Shown here one piece after another: positions 33,190 to 41,860 of a DNA stretch of 64,000 nt (position 1 is the first letter of the stretch; every line of letters begins with the position of its first letter). The position numbers and the translations under genes were made by a program. The notes beneath the pieces are model-generated. The model was given only the letters and a program-made list of their open reading frames with translations. It was not told the origin of the DNA and ran no database searches. This DNA comes from Nitrospinaceae bacterium (GTDB lineage: Bacteria; Nitrospinota; Nitrospinia; Nitrospinales; VA-1). Location of the stretch: NCBI GenBank assembly GCA_029261655.1, contig JAJDAY010000017.1, forward strand, positions 124,001 to 188,000. Direction: 5' to 3'.

Positions 33190-34677
33190 ATGGCCGTAAA
33201 GACTTATAAAAATTTTATCGACGGGGAATGGAAAACCTCCTCCAGTGGAGAGACTTTTAAAAATATCAATCCCGCCAATGCCAAAGAAGTTGTTGGCAGG
33301 TTTCAGGAGTCCAACTCGAAAGACGCGAACTCTGCCGTTTCAGCCGCCCGGAGTGCGCTTCCGGGCTGGAAAAATACTCCCGCTCCCAAAAGAGGGGAGC
33401 TGTTGTACCGGGTTGCCGAAAACCTGGTCAAGCACAAGGAGGCCCTGGCGAAAGACATGACGAGAGAAATGGGCAAGGTCATCAAGGAAACACGCGGTGA
33501 TGTCCAGGAAGCCATTGACATGGGTTATTACGCGGCTGGCGAAGGCAGGAGGCTTGCAGGAGAGACGGTTCCGTCAGAATTGAATAACAAGTTTTGCATG
33601 TCGGTCCGAATGCCGGTCGGTGTCGTCGCCGCCATTACGCCCTGGAATTTTCCTTTAGCCATTCCGTCGTGGAAATTATTTCCGGCTCTGGTGGCAGGCA
33701 ACACCGTGGTCATCAAACCTGCCAGCGACACACCGCTTTCGGTCTATCATTTTGTGAAGATTTTAGAAGAAGCGGGACTGCCTCCCGGAGTGGTCAATTA
33801 TGTTACGGGGTCGGGAACGGGAGTGGGAGCGCCTTTGCTCGATCACCCCAAAGTAAATATGGTGTCCTTTACCGGGTCTACCGACACAGGCAGTGTGGTC
33901 GCTCAACATTGCGCTAAACAGATGAAACCCTATTCCCTGGAGATGGGCGGCAAAAACGCCATTCTGGTGATGGAGGATGCGGACCTGAACCTGGCCGTCG
34001 AGGGCGTCGTCTGGGGTGCGTTCGGCACCACGGGGCAACGATGCACGGCGTGCAGTCGGGTCGTCGTGCATAAGAAAGTTATAAAAAAATTCACCCGTCT
34101 TCTGGTCAAGCGAGCGCAGGAACTCAAACTGGGAGACGGACTGAAAGAAAAAACCGATGTCGGTCCTCTGGTCAACGAAATCCAAAGAGAGAAAGTGAAC
34201 GGCTATTGCAAGATCGGCGTCGATGAAGGCGCTAAATTGCTGCTTGGTGGTCGGGTGCATCGTGCCGGCGGGTGTAGCAATGGTTTCTTTTTCAAGCCCA
34301 CGATTTTCACGGATGTGGCTCCTAAAATGCGCATTGCTCAGGAAGAAATTTTTGGCCCGGTATTGAGTGTTATTTCATGCAGGAACCTCGAGCAAGGTAT
34401 CAAGATCGTCAACGACTCCTCTTTCGGTTTGTCTTCTTCGATATACACTCAGGATGTGAACCGGGCCTTTCAGGCCATTGAACATCTGGACACCGGGATC
34501 ACCTACATCAATTCATCGACCATTGGGGCGGAAATTCAGCTCCCCTTTGGAGGCACCAAAGGGACCGGCAACGGACATCGCGAAGCCGGAACCGCGGCTC
34601 TCGAAACTTTCACCGAATGGAAATCGGTTTATGTGGATTACAGCGGTAAACTCCAGAAAGCCCAAATCGACGATTAA
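33190..34677 (+). CDS. NAD(P)-dependent aldehyde dehydrogenase
   Basis: 495 residues of the ALDH superfamily. Motifs: [19 protein letters not shown] (cofactor cleft), [11 protein letters not shown], general base E251 in SLEMGGKNA, nucleophile C285 in [11 protein letters not shown], and [10 protein letters not shown]. The C-terminal [20 protein letters not shown] resembles ALDHs annotated as piperideine-6-carboxylate / aminoadipic-semialdehyde or succinate-semialdehyde dehydrogenases; the substrate is not determined by sequence alone. The stop codon is 24 bp before the PilZ gene, so the two may be co-transcribed, but a functional link is not obvious. Confidence 0.92.
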   Translation: MAVKTYKNFIDGEWKTSSSGETFKNINPANAKEVVGRFQESNSKDANSAVSAARSALPGWKNTPAPKRGELLYRVAENLVKHKEALAKDMTREMGKVIKETRGDVQEAIDMGYYAAGEGRRLAGETVPSELNNKFCMSVRMPVGVVAAITPWNFPLAIPSWKLFPALVAGNTVVIKPASDTPLSVYHFVKILEEAGLPPGVVNYVTGSGTGVGAPLLDHPKVNMVSFTGSTDTGSVVAQHCAKQMKPYSLEMGGKNAILVMEDADLNLAVEGVVWGAFGTTGQRCTACSRVVVHKKVIKKFTRLLVKRAQELKLGDGLKEKTDVGPLVNEIQREKVNGYCKIGVDEGAKLLLGGRVHRAGGCSNGFFFKPTIFTDVAPKMRIAQEEIFGPVLSVISCRNLEQGIKIVNDSSFGLSSSIYTQDVNRAFQAIEHLDTGITYINSSTIGAEIQLPFGGTKGTGNGHREAGTAALETFTEWKSVYVDYSGKLQKAQIDD

Positions 34678-34700
34678 AGACACCCGCGATAATTTTATTC

Positions 34701-35060
34701 ATGACAACATCAAACAACGATAAACGAATTTTTCCGAGAGTGTCGGTTTCTCTTAAAATTCAGATTCAGGAAAGCGAAATTCGAATGGCCGCCGAATTGG
34801 TGGATTTGACCGTGCAGGGAATTTCTTTTAGATTGGATCGACCCTTGCCGGTGAGTTGCCGAATTTCCATATACATAAGCGACAGCGAAGAATTGAGGAA
34901 GAATGAACTTAAAGGAGAAGTTCTTCGTTGTGACTCGCCGGTCAATGTGAATCCCCCTCAATATTATCCTTATTGTGTGGCCGCGAAACTCGTTGATGTC
35001 AATGACGAATTTTTGATGGACTCTCTGGCCCTCGTCCACGGAAAAAAGAACCCCTCCTGA
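34701..35060 (+). CDS. PilZ domain protein, putative c-di-GMP receptor
   Basis: 119 residues forming a single PilZ domain. The two c-di-GMP motifs are visible: RxxxR as R9-IFP-R13 near the N-terminus, and a D-x-S/N-x-x-G-like DLTVQG at 35-40, where Thr replaces Ser. Single-domain PilZ proteins usually bind c-di-GMP and modulate motility, pili or polysaccharide. It is placed between an aldehyde dehydrogenase and a globin gene, 18 bp before the latter. Confidence 0.78.
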   Translation: MTTSNNDKRIFPRVSVSLKIQIQESEIRMAAELVDLTVQGISFRLDRPLPVSCRISIYISDSEELRKNELKGEVLRCDSPVNVNPPQYYPYCVAAKLVDVNDEFLMDSLALVHGKKNPS

Positions 35061-35078
35061 AACAAGGATTACGATTCA

Positions 35079-35501
35079 ATGGAAGACACAACCCTCTTTG
35101 AAAGCATTGGCGGAAGGCCTGTTCTGGAACGCGTCCACAAAGTTTTTTATGACAAACTTTATGAGCATCCCTGGTTGAAACAATTCTTTTCCACAATCGA
35201 TCAGAAAACCATAGAAAATCAACAAACCGATTTTATGGTGTCTAACATGGGCGGCGGAAAAATTTATTCCGGCGCTCTGCCAAAAAACGGCCACAAGCAT
35301 ATGTTCATCACCACCGAGCTATTCGATTTGAGGAAAATGATTTTAGAGGAATCCCTTGCTGAGTGTGGTGTGCCCACAGAACTTGCAAAACGCTGGTTGC
35401 GCATCGACGATGCTTTCAGGAAATCCATTGTGAAAGACGATCCCAGTCAATGCGAAAAACGTTTTTTCACCGATGAAATACAAATTTTTCCTAAACCCTG
35501 A
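35079..35501 (+). CDS. Truncated hemoglobin-like protein
   Basis: 140 residues with the 2-on-2 globin signature: an N-terminal TLFESIGGRPVLERVHKVFY (A/B helices), a Gly-Gly-containing EF loop (VSNMGGG), and a proximal-histidine candidate H72 in GHKHMFITTELFD. The tail FRKSIVKDD matches the H helix. Such proteins bind heme and act in O2/NO handling or redox sensing. It starts with ATG after AAGGATTACGATTCA. It is co-directional with the PilZ gene upstream and the MBL-fold hydrolase 31 bp downstream. Confidence 0.82.
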   Translation: MEDTTLFESIGGRPVLERVHKVFYDKLYEHPWLKQFFSTIDQKTIENQQTDFMVSNMGGGKIYSGALPKNGHKHMFITTELFDLRKMILEESLAECGVPTELAKRWLRIDDAFRKSIVKDDPSQCEKRFFTDEIQIFPKP

Positions 35502-35532
35502 AGTGTATGACCTATCCTGAAAGGCGGACTGT

Positions 35533-36357
35533 TTGAAAATCAGCGTGTTGTCCAGTGGGAGCGCAGGAAATTCGACTTATATTGAAACAGATGAATATTC
35601 AATTTTATTGGACGCGGGGTTGAGTGAAAAAAAATTAAGCGCCCGGCTTGCCAGTATCGGGCGTGACATAAAAGATTTGGACGCGGTGTTTGTCACCCAC
35701 GAGCATTCGGACCACGTCAAAGGGGTCGGGCCTTTGGTGCGAAAACATAACATTCCCCTGTACACCACCGAAGGAACCCTTAAAAAAATTAGTAGCCGAA
35801 TTGGGCGTATTCCTTCCTTTGCCCCTATTCGTTCCGAAGAGCCGGTGGCCATTGGAGACATGATGGTGGAACCGTATGCCACGCCCCACGATGCCGAAGA
35901 GTCGGTGGCTTTTGTCATCCGGCATGGAGACATTAAAATCGGCCATGCAACCGACCTTGGAACGGTGACGCCGTTTGTCCTGGAAAAACTGAAAAAGTCC
36001 ACAGCCCTCCTGGTGGAGGCAAACCACGATATCAATATGCTGGAAGTGGGACCCTATCCCTGGCCGTTGAAGCAAAGGATCAAAAGCGCAGTCGGTCATT
36101 TGTCCAATGAAGCCTGCGGCGAATTACTGGCGTCTGCCAATCACGATGGCCTGCGGTTGGTGGTGTTGATGCACTTGAGTGAAACCAATAACCTGAAGGA
36201 ATTGGCCACCCTGACGGCGGAACAGGCGCTGGGGGAAAGGGCCTCTAAAATCAAAAGAGTTCTGGCCGAACAGGACAGTCCCACCGAGTTGCTTTCCATA
36301 AGCGCCGATCCCGGATTGGAACAGGCGTTCTCATCGTATGAATTCCCTGCAAGATAA
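35533..36357 (+). CDS. MBL-fold metallo-hydrolase (YycJ/WalJ-like)
   Basis: 274 residues of the metallo-beta-lactamase fold. Opening VLSSGSAGNSTYIETDEYSI is typical of the YycJ/WalJ group; the metal motif is THEHSDH. Further ligands are plausible at PYATPHDAEESVAF, IGHATDLGTV and GHLSNEACGE. This group includes 5' exonucleases linked to DNA repair and cell-wall coordination. The start is TTG at 35533. The last 20 bp overlap the ARH-like gene, so the two are translationally coupled. Confidence 0.88.
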   Translation: MKISVLSSGSAGNSTYIETDEYSILLDAGLSEKKLSARLASIGRDIKDLDAVFVTHEHSDHVKGVGPLVRKHNIPLYTTEGTLKKISSRIGRIPSFAPIRSEEPVAIGDMMVEPYATPHDAEESVAFVIRHGDIKIGHATDLGTVTPFVLEKLKKSTALLVEANHDINMLEVGPYPWPLKQRIKSAVGHLSNEACGELLASANHDGLRLVVLMHLSETNNLKELATLTAEQALGERASKIKRVLAEQDSPTELLSISADPGLEQAFSSYEFPAR

Positions 36358-37693
36358 AACTCTTGGGAGCTGGTTTGGCATGACCGTGGGCGACGCCATG
36401 GGAATGGCGGTGAAGGGCCTCAAGCCCGAAACCGTCAAGCAGTGTTTTGGGTCGATGGACGATTTCAAGGATGTCCGTAAGTATATCGGCAAGGGGGTCA
36501 AGCGGTACCGGATGAAAGGCTTATACGGAACCCAGACCCAACGGGCTCTAGCGGTGTGCGACTCTATTCTGAAAAATAAAAAGGCCGATGTCGCCGGAAT
36601 TTCAGATTTGTTCCGGGAGCTTGCCTCCGCCGGTCCGGAAAATTATTATGGCGCCTTTCGCCATGCGGAGGGAGGTTTTTATCAAGCGGTGGAATCGTTT
36701 CCAGGGCGCAAGCCGCTGATCCCGTCGGATCAGGATCATACCGGTTGCAGTACCCCGTCCCTGGCCATTCCCATTGCATTATTCCACCAGAAAGAGTCCC
36801 CCGAAATGATTCGGCAGTGTCTGGAAACCGGACTCCTGCTCAGCCGCAATCCGATGGAAATTATCGGGACGGCTCTTACGGGTCATCTGGTGACCTGCTT
36901 TATTTCTCTTGAACCGGATGAAGACGGAGAAGGACTGGGCAAGGAAAAATCCCAACAGGTTCTGGAAGGTGCGGTGGAGGCCTGCGAAAGAATTGAACTC
37001 ATTCTTAAAGAGCGGTTCCCTGAAATTGAGCAGACGTTTGACAAAAAAATCTTTCAGGCGGTGCGCCTGACCGTTCAGGGGGTGCTCGACCGATTCGATG
37101 AGGAACCGGGTTCTCTTTATGATTGGATTGCAGAGAACGCTTCTTTGCATGGCAAAAACAAAATCACGAGTCCGGCCCAGGGCCATGTATTGACCCTGAT
37201 TCCGCTGGCCCTGGTCCGAGTGTTGAAAGGGGGGAAGGACTTTGCCGGTGTTCTGACGGGTTCGCTCAATATGGGCAAGGAATCGGCCCGCCTGGGGACA
37301 CTGGTCGGCGCGTGGGCCGGAGCCTTGTATGGATATGTCGGCATTCCGCAATTATGGAAATCCGGTCTGGTCAACTCGAAAGAAATAAAAACCCGAGGCG
37401 AAGCGTTGTTTCAGCGCCGAGCTGTCAAGGGAGTCAAAGATCTCGTTTTGATGGAGCAGGCGTTGACCCAGAAGGAGTTCGAGGAGGGAAAGCGGGTATC
37501 GCCCAAAACGACGCAGAAGACCAGGCGGCAGATCTCTTCCAGATTGGATTTCGATGAGGATGAGTTTGAAGAATCCGCGATCCCCAAAAAGGAGGACGCG
37601 GCCCAGTGGCGAAAATTTCAAAAAGATAAAACCAAAATGAAGCGGGACCGAAGGCGGAATCTGAATGTGAACCTTGATTCGGAGGAGGACTGA
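36338..37693 (+). CDS. ADP-ribosylglycohydrolase-fold protein lacking metal ligands
   Basis: 451 residues. The fold is recognisable: GSWFGMTVGDAMGMAVKG at 10-27, GLYGTQTQRALAVCDSIL at 61-78, a middle CSTPSLAIPIALF, and RLGTLVGAWAGALYGYVGIP near 317-336. In active ADP-ribosylglycohydrolases the second motif is TDDT and the last begins GGDTDT, the acidic residues binding two Mg ions. Here these positions read GTQT (64-67) and MGKESA (about 310-315), so no metal ligand survives. A charged C-terminal tail (about 395-451) rich in Lys, Asp and Glu is added. It overlaps the MBL gene by 20 bp. Probable role: binding and not hydrolysis. Confidence 0.75.
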   Translation: MNSLQDKTLGSWFGMTVGDAMGMAVKGLKPETVKQCFGSMDDFKDVRKYIGKGVKRYRMKGLYGTQTQRALAVCDSILKNKKADVAGISDLFRELASAGPENYYGAFRHAEGGFYQAVESFPGRKPLIPSDQDHTGCSTPSLAIPIALFHQKESPEMIRQCLETGLLLSRNPMEIIGTALTGHLVTCFISLEPDEDGEGLGKEKSQQVLEGAVEACERIELILKERFPEIEQTFDKKIFQAVRLTVQGVLDRFDEEPGSLYDWIAENASLHGKNKITSPAQGHVLTLIPLALVRVLKGGKDFAGVLTGSLNMGKESARLGTLVGAWAGALYGYVGIPQLWKSGLVNSKEIKTRGEALFQRRAVKGVKDLVLMEQALTQKEFEEGKRVSPKTTQKTRRQISSRLDFDEDEFEESAIPKKEDAAQWRKFQKDKTKMKRDRRRNLNVNLDSEED

Positions 37694-37796
37694 AAAACGC
37701 CTGCCCCACTAAAATACGGCCGCTCCGGGGCCTGGCTAACACGGGGTTTTGCAAGGGTTTTTACATTTAAATTTTATCTTGGGGGCCTGGGCGGGG

Positions 37797-37802
37797 TATA
37801 AT
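37797..37802 (+). promoter_or_regulatory. Candidate -10 element
   Basis: A perfect TATAAT stands about 105 bp upstream of the small periplasmic protein start. The -35 region at the 17-bp spacing reads TTATCT, a poor match, so the promoter may need an activator or an extended -10. Confidence 0.35.
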
Positions 37803-37906
37803 ATTATCAGATGGTTTGTTGGCAAACCTTAATATTTCAATTAGTTAGGTCGCCTCGGCGGGCGGCTGTGCAATTTCTTTGGGAAAATTTTTTAATGGAG
37901 AAACTC

Positions 37907-38401
37907 GTGAAAGCGATGAAAACGTTGGTTGTGTTATGGATGGTATGTTTGCTGACCGGTTCGGCTGTCGCCGAGGAAAAAGCAACTCTGGTCATTGGAG
38001 AAAATCTGAAAGTGGGAATGCCGGTGAGTCAGGTGATCGCCTTAATGGGCATTCCAGAGAAATTTACGGTGAATCGCGGAACAGAGTCGTTGACCGATAG
38101 CGTGGTCATAGAGTATCTCAATCAAGGGGTGGTGGTTCATGCAGTTAATAAGTCGACCCTTGTGGATGAAATTGAAATCCTGTCTTCTTTCAAGGGATCG
38201 TTTTCAAAGGGAGTCAAGATTGGCGCAAAATTCAACGACCTGGTCGCGCAATACGGAGTCCCAAAAACCATGAACGCGCAAATAGCGCGCTACCCCGAGC
38301 AGGGGATGTTTTTTCAATTGGAAAAAGAATCGCTGGTCTCGGCCAAGGTTTTCAGAAAAGACAGTAAAATCCTGGATCTGAAACTCATCAACCGGTATTA
38401 A
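37907..38401 (+). CDS. Small exported protein with two BamE/OmlA-like repeats
   Basis: About 164 residues with a Sec signal (MKTLVVLWMVCLLTGSAVAE). Two tandem similar segments follow: LKVGMPVSQVIALMGIPEKF and, about 65 residues later, VKIGAKFNDLVAQYGVPKTM. Both have the G-M/A-x3-Q/D-V/L-x2-L/Q-x-G-x-P pattern of SmpA/BamE-like folds. It is therefore a periplasmic two-repeat protein with no lipobox. The frame is open from 37811, but GTG at 37907 has GGAG six bases upstream; ATG at 37895 or 37916 is also possible. Function unknown. Confidence 0.7.
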   Translation: MKAMKTLVVLWMVCLLTGSAVAEEKATLVIGENLKVGMPVSQVIALMGIPEKFTVNRGTESLTDSVVIEYLNQGVVVHAVNKSTLVDEIEILSSFKGSFSKGVKIGAKFNDLVAQYGVPKTMNAQIARYPEQGMFFQLEKESLVSAKVFRKDSKILDLKLINRY

Positions 38402-38418
38402 AAAAACCGGCAGGCCGG
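38399..38418 (-). terminator. Possible short terminator for the lapAB transcript
   Basis: On the minus strand CCGGCCTGCCGG is followed by six T, a short stem (4-5 bp) plus U run about 70 bp after the gene's stop codon. The stem is weak. Confidence 0.35.
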
Positions 38419-38488
38419 GTGTAAGGAAAAAGCGGGAAGTTGAACAGACGCAGTGGCCGATCTGTGGCCTGTTTGTCTATCTGTTTGG

Positions 38489-39799
38489 CTAATGAGGGGC
38501 GAGTCTCAGGCTGCTCCAGGCCTTGCATTTCGGGCAGGTGCTCGCCCATTCAGTAAAAGACGCGTTGCATTCCGTGCAAACTATTTTCAGCAAAGACTCC
38601 TTTGCCAGACTGAAAGCGGAAAGCGAAGCTTTTTCGGTGTTGGGGATGTCTTCTTTTTGCTGGTAGGCATTTGCAAGAATAACAGAATGCAATATTGATT
38701 TACCCGGTTGAATGGTTTCAAGAGCTTGAATGGCTTCGTCCGTTTCTCCCCGCTCCATGTAAAAAACCCCGTTTAGCAGGACCAAAGTATCTTTGGCAGA
38801 GTTGTTGGAGGACTGGAGCGCGTCCTGATAAATTCTTACCAGACCTTTCAGGTCGTCCGATCCTTCAAACATCTTTTGCAAACGAAGAAGAATCATGGGG
38901 GAATGCGTGTGGGTCAGGCCCACTTCCCAGGTCCTGATGGCATTTTTTTTGTTGCCCGATTTCAGATAGGCGTCGCCCAGGGTGATGTAGGCAGGAACGC
39001 ATTTTCCACTGATGCGCAGGGCTTTTTTAAATTCGGAAATGCACGAATCAATCTGCCCTTTCTCCCAATAGTCCAGACCATTTTTGTAAGTTATCTGGCT
39101 GAACAATTCATTTTCTTTTTCCTTCTGCTTCGTGTCATCAGTTAAAGAGACGATGCGTTTTTGCAGAACGGCGGCGTTTTTCCAGTCTCCATTTTTTAAT
39201 TTTAAATCGCGGATTCTAGATAGGATCAACGGAGAGTCGGGTTCGCTTTGGCGGATTTTTTCCAAAGTCGCGGTTTCCTCTGTGAGGGACCCGGTGTTGG
39301 AATAATCTTCGGCCAGGAGATTGAGAGTTTTAAAACTGCCCGGAGCTATTTTCGAGGCTTTCAAATGCAATTCCAAAGCCAGGTCGCTGTTGCCTTTCCG
39401 GCGCGCAATGTCCCCTAAATAATTTAAGGCGCCAACGTGGTTGGGAAACTCTTCATGGATTTTTTTGAAAATAACGTTGGCCTTGTCAAGATTTCCACCG
39501 ACAAAAACATTTTTACCTCTCTCGTAGGTATCTTGACACCACTGTTGCCTTTTCTCATTGTGTTGCCTTTGGAAGTGGTTTTTTAAATTCCCAAAAGCGG
39601 ATTTTACATTTAACGCCCAACTCATAAGGGCCGTGACAATGACTCCGACCAGAATAAACCCCAGCAGGAGAATCACCATGGGCATGCTCAGAGAAAAAGA
39701 TTGCGTCAGGTACACCTGAACTTCATGAGGGTTCAGGAAGGCGATGTATACCGAAAGCAAAATAAAAATAAGTAAGAGTAAAATATTTTTCAGAGTCAC
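38489..39799 (-). CDS. lapB: Fused LapA-LapB envelope regulator (TPR, rubredoxin-type zinc site)
   Basis: 436 residues. Residues 1-60 carry two membrane helices with IFILLSVYIAFLNPHEVQVY, the LapA (DUF1049) pattern. Residues about 85-395 are TPR repeats (NYLGDIARRKGNSDLALELH; AYITLGDAYLKSGNKKNAIR). The C-terminus has a rubredoxin-like knuckle, C408-x2-C411 and C422-x2-C425, as in LapB/YciM. In enterobacteria lapA and lapB are adjacent separate genes; LapB controls LpxC turnover and lipopolysaccharide assembly. A fusion of both is consistent with their joint action. It is convergent with the exported two-repeat protein. Confidence 0.85.
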   Translation of the reverse strand: MTLKNILLLLIFILLSVYIAFLNPHEVQVYLTQSFSLSMPMVILLLGFILVGVIVTALMSWALNVKSAFGNLKNHFQRQHNEKRQQWCQDTYERGKNVFVGGNLDKANVIFKKIHEEFPNHVGALNYLGDIARRKGNSDLALELHLKASKIAPGSFKTLNLLAEDYSNTGSLTEETATLEKIRQSEPDSPLILSRIRDLKLKNGDWKNAAVLQKRIVSLTDDTKQKEKENELFSQITYKNGLDYWEKGQIDSCISEFKKALRISGKCVPAYITLGDAYLKSGNKKNAIRTWEVGLTHTHSPMILLRLQKMFEGSDDLKGLVRIYQDALQSSNNSAKDTLVLLNGVFYMERGETDEAIQALETIQPGKSILHSVILANAYQQKEDIPNTEKASLSAFSLAKESLLKIVCTECNASFTEWASTCPKCKAWSSLRLAPH

Positions 39800-40038
39800 T
39801 GTAATCGGGGCCGTATTTTAGTTGTTAACGTGTGATCGTAAAACAGGTTGATATTTTGGAAGGCGGGATTATATCACGCCCGCCCGGAAGGTGTGTCCAA
39901 GGGTTCAGGAAAAATTTCAATCGGTTTTTATCTTTCCGTGGCCTTTCTTTTTCAAGGGGCGCGATTCTCTCCGGGGAATGAATCGAACACGCAATTTTTC
40001 AACAGGTTTCAACAAAAACTATGCATCTGGAGGTGTTG

Positions 40039-40437
40039 TCAAACCATCTCTCCGGGAATCGTGTTCTGCGGGCTATTCGTTGAACTGTGGGGCTCATTTT
40101 CTATTTTACTGAGACACTCCACGCAAAACTTGGCGAAAGGCACCACATCCAGCCGGGCTTCAGGAATGGGTTGGTCGCAATTGGCACAGTTTCCGTAGCT
40201 ACCGTCCCTGATTTTATCCAGGGCTTCATCGACCTGTTTCAGTTTTTCCCAATCCTGCTCCCCAAGGTTTGTCATCAGCTGGTTTGAATAAATCCGGGCG
40301 GCGTCATCGGTGATATCCGCGACCGGTTCCGGGGGTTCTGACTGGCTGATTTTAAAATTTTTTTCAACGTCTGCAAGCAGATTAGTCCTGATTTCTTTCA
40401 GCCTGGTTAGATACGAGGGAAGTTTCTTGCTGGGCAT
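40039..40437 (-). CDS. DksA/TraR-type zinc finger protein
   Basis: 132 residues. The N-terminal helical part (YLTRLKEIRTNLLADVEKNF, then EQDWEKLKQVDEALDKIRDG) corresponds to the coiled coil of DksA-type proteins. The C-terminal zinc site has four cysteines, C84, C87, C105 and C108, in YGNCANCDQPIPEARL and FCVECLS. DksA-type proteins bind the RNA polymerase secondary channel to tune stringent transcription; the two-Asp coiled-coil tip of E. coli DksA is not obvious here. The ribosome site GAGGAGGGC precedes its ATG. It starts 25 bp after the rsfS stop codon on the same strand. Confidence 0.88.
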   Translation of the reverse strand: MPSKKLPSYLTRLKEIRTNLLADVEKNFKISQSEPPEPVADITDDAARIYSNQLMTNLGEQDWEKLKQVDEALDKIRDGSYGNCANCDQPIPEARLDVVPFAKFCVECLSKIENEPHSSTNSPQNTIPGEMV

Positions 40438-40462
40438 TATCTCAGGCCCTCCTCTAAAGTGT

Positions 40463-40816
40463 TCATGATTCCACTGTTTCCTTTACGGTGACATCGCCCC
40501 ACAAACGTTCAAGGTCGTAATGCGTTCGAGCGTCTTTATGGAATATATGGACAAAAATATCTCCCAGATCCAAAATCACCCAATTGCCGGACTGGTAACC
40601 TTCCACCGCGGATACTTTGAATTCGGTTCCATAAGTTTTTTCCTGGATGGAGTCCGCGATGGCCTGCACTTGCGACCGCGAATTGCCGCTACAGATGACA
40701 AAAAAATCCGTCAAATCTGAACGGCCTCTCAAGTCGAGTGTCACCAGGTCAATGGCCTGTTTGTCTTCCGCGGCGGTCAATACAAGTTGCCGTAACGCGT
40801 TCAAAGGTTCTTTCAT
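40463..40816 (-). CDS. rsfS: Ribosome silencing factor RsfS
   Basis: 117 residues with the RsfS/Iojap pattern: LVTLDLRGRSDLTDFFVICS, NSRSQVQAIADSIQEK, WVILDLGDIFVHIFHKDART and YDLERLWGD. RsfS binds L14 on the large ribosomal subunit and blocks subunit joining in stationary phase. It lies directly after nadD (22 bp), the common nadD-rsfS order. Confidence 0.96.
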   Translation of the reverse strand: MKEPLNALRQLVLTAAEDKQAIDLVTLDLRGRSDLTDFFVICSGNSRSQVQAIADSIQEKTYGTEFKVSAVEGYQSGNWVILDLGDIFVHIFHKDARTHYDLERLWGDVTVKETVES

Positions 40817-40838
40817 GCAACCCCTGTCAAAGGTGGGA

Positions 40839-41522
40839 CTACGCCAGATAAAGTCGGTTCGTAATCATATAATTTTCGACTTCGGGTGGCAACATGTTTT
40901 TGATTTCCAGACGGCGGTGGGTTCTTTCACGGATGGCGGTTGAGGAGATGTCCATCGGGGGGAGGTCGAAAAAATGGATCGCAGTCTTTTTTTCAAGATG
41001 ATTAAAAACCATGACATCCCCGTCTCGGGTTGCGGGTGAATACAAACCTGCCTGGTCGGCGAACACGGTTTCAAGACATCCTTCCATCCTGTCCAGAGGA
41101 TAGCCGGGCCGGGTCGCAACAATGACATGGCACATCCCTAAAAGCCGATGCACGGATTTCCAGGTATTGATGCCTTGGAAAGCGTCTATTCCCATGATGA
41201 GAAAAAACTCCGTGTCCGGGTGACCGGCGGTCAATTGAGACAGCGTATCGACGGTGAAGGAGACCTCCTTTTTCTCAAGTTCGATCCGGGAGATCGAAAA
41301 AAAAGGATAGGGGGCAAGGGCCAGTTCGAGCATGGCAAGCCGATGAAGGGGGGGGGCGGGGTCGCTTCCCAGCTTATGTGGGGACAGGAAGGCCGGGATG
41401 AACACAACCCGGTCGAGCCGAAACTTCTCCCGTGCTCCCGTCGCCAGGCCAATATGCCCTTTGTGGACGGGGTCGAAAGAGCCTCCCAGAATCCCCACTC
41501 GTTTGGTTGCGTTCTTATTCAT
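40839..41522 (-). CDS. nadD: Nicotinate-nucleotide adenylyltransferase (NadD)
   Basis: 227 residues. The nucleotidyltransferase motif GGSFDPVHKGH (13-23) and the C-terminal ISSTAIRER identify NadD, which adenylates nicotinate mononucleotide in NAD synthesis. PAFLSPHK and LIMGIDAF are also family phrases. nadB, encoding the first enzyme of the same pathway, lies 1.5 kb away on the other strand. nadD probably heads a nadD-rsfS-dksA-like operon. Confidence 0.95.
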   Translation of the reverse strand: MNKNATKRVGILGGSFDPVHKGHIGLATGAREKFRLDRVVFIPAFLSPHKLGSDPAPPLHRLAMLELALAPYPFFSISRIELEKKEVSFTVDTLSQLTAGHPDTEFFLIMGIDAFQGINTWKSVHRLLGMCHVIVATRPGYPLDRMEGCLETVFADQAGLYSPATRDGDVMVFNHLEKKTAIHFFDLPPMDISSTAIRERTHRRLEIKNMLPPEVENYMITNRLYLA

Positions 41523-41582
41523 GAGTCCCGCCCGGAAATGATATTTTTATAGGAAATTCAAGTGTTTTGAAGGGGATTGAGA

Positions 41583-41605
41583 GGCCGGACGGTCGGCGTC
41601 CGGCC
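41583..41605. other. GC-rich hairpin (9-bp perfect stem, 5-nt loop)
   Basis: GGCCGGACG, loop GTCGG, CGTCCGGCC. It lies 60 bp upstream of nadD and has no T run on either side, so it is not a standard terminator. Possible roles are a leader structure in the nadD mRNA or a remnant repeat. Confidence 0.4.
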
Positions 41606-41843
41606 CTGGCTGATTAGTAACAACCGCCGATAAAACAATTCCTTTCAGAGTCTGCCCTCGGACCGACCCGCAAAATTATACCAAGTTCTGAGGCGGGGAA
41701 ATTGAAATTTATTGTTATCTCCGGTGACATAAATTGTCGAATTGTGTTTTTGTGGCTATATTTGTGACAATTAATTTCGGGGGGATATAAAAAAATCCTT
41801 TATTTTTTGGGAAGTTATGAAGATTTTGACTTTGTCGATGATA

Positions 41844-41860
41844 TTGGCATCCGGTTTGCA
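41844..41860 (+). promoter_or_regulatory. Sigma-54 promoter upstream of the major pilin
   Basis: TTGGCATCCGGTTTGCA matches the TTGGCAY-N-TTGCA consensus, with the -24 GG and -12 GC exactly 10 bp apart, 90 bp before the pilin ATG. pilA genes are classically sigma-54/PilR dependent, and two other pilus loci in the window carry the same spacing. Confidence 0.72.
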
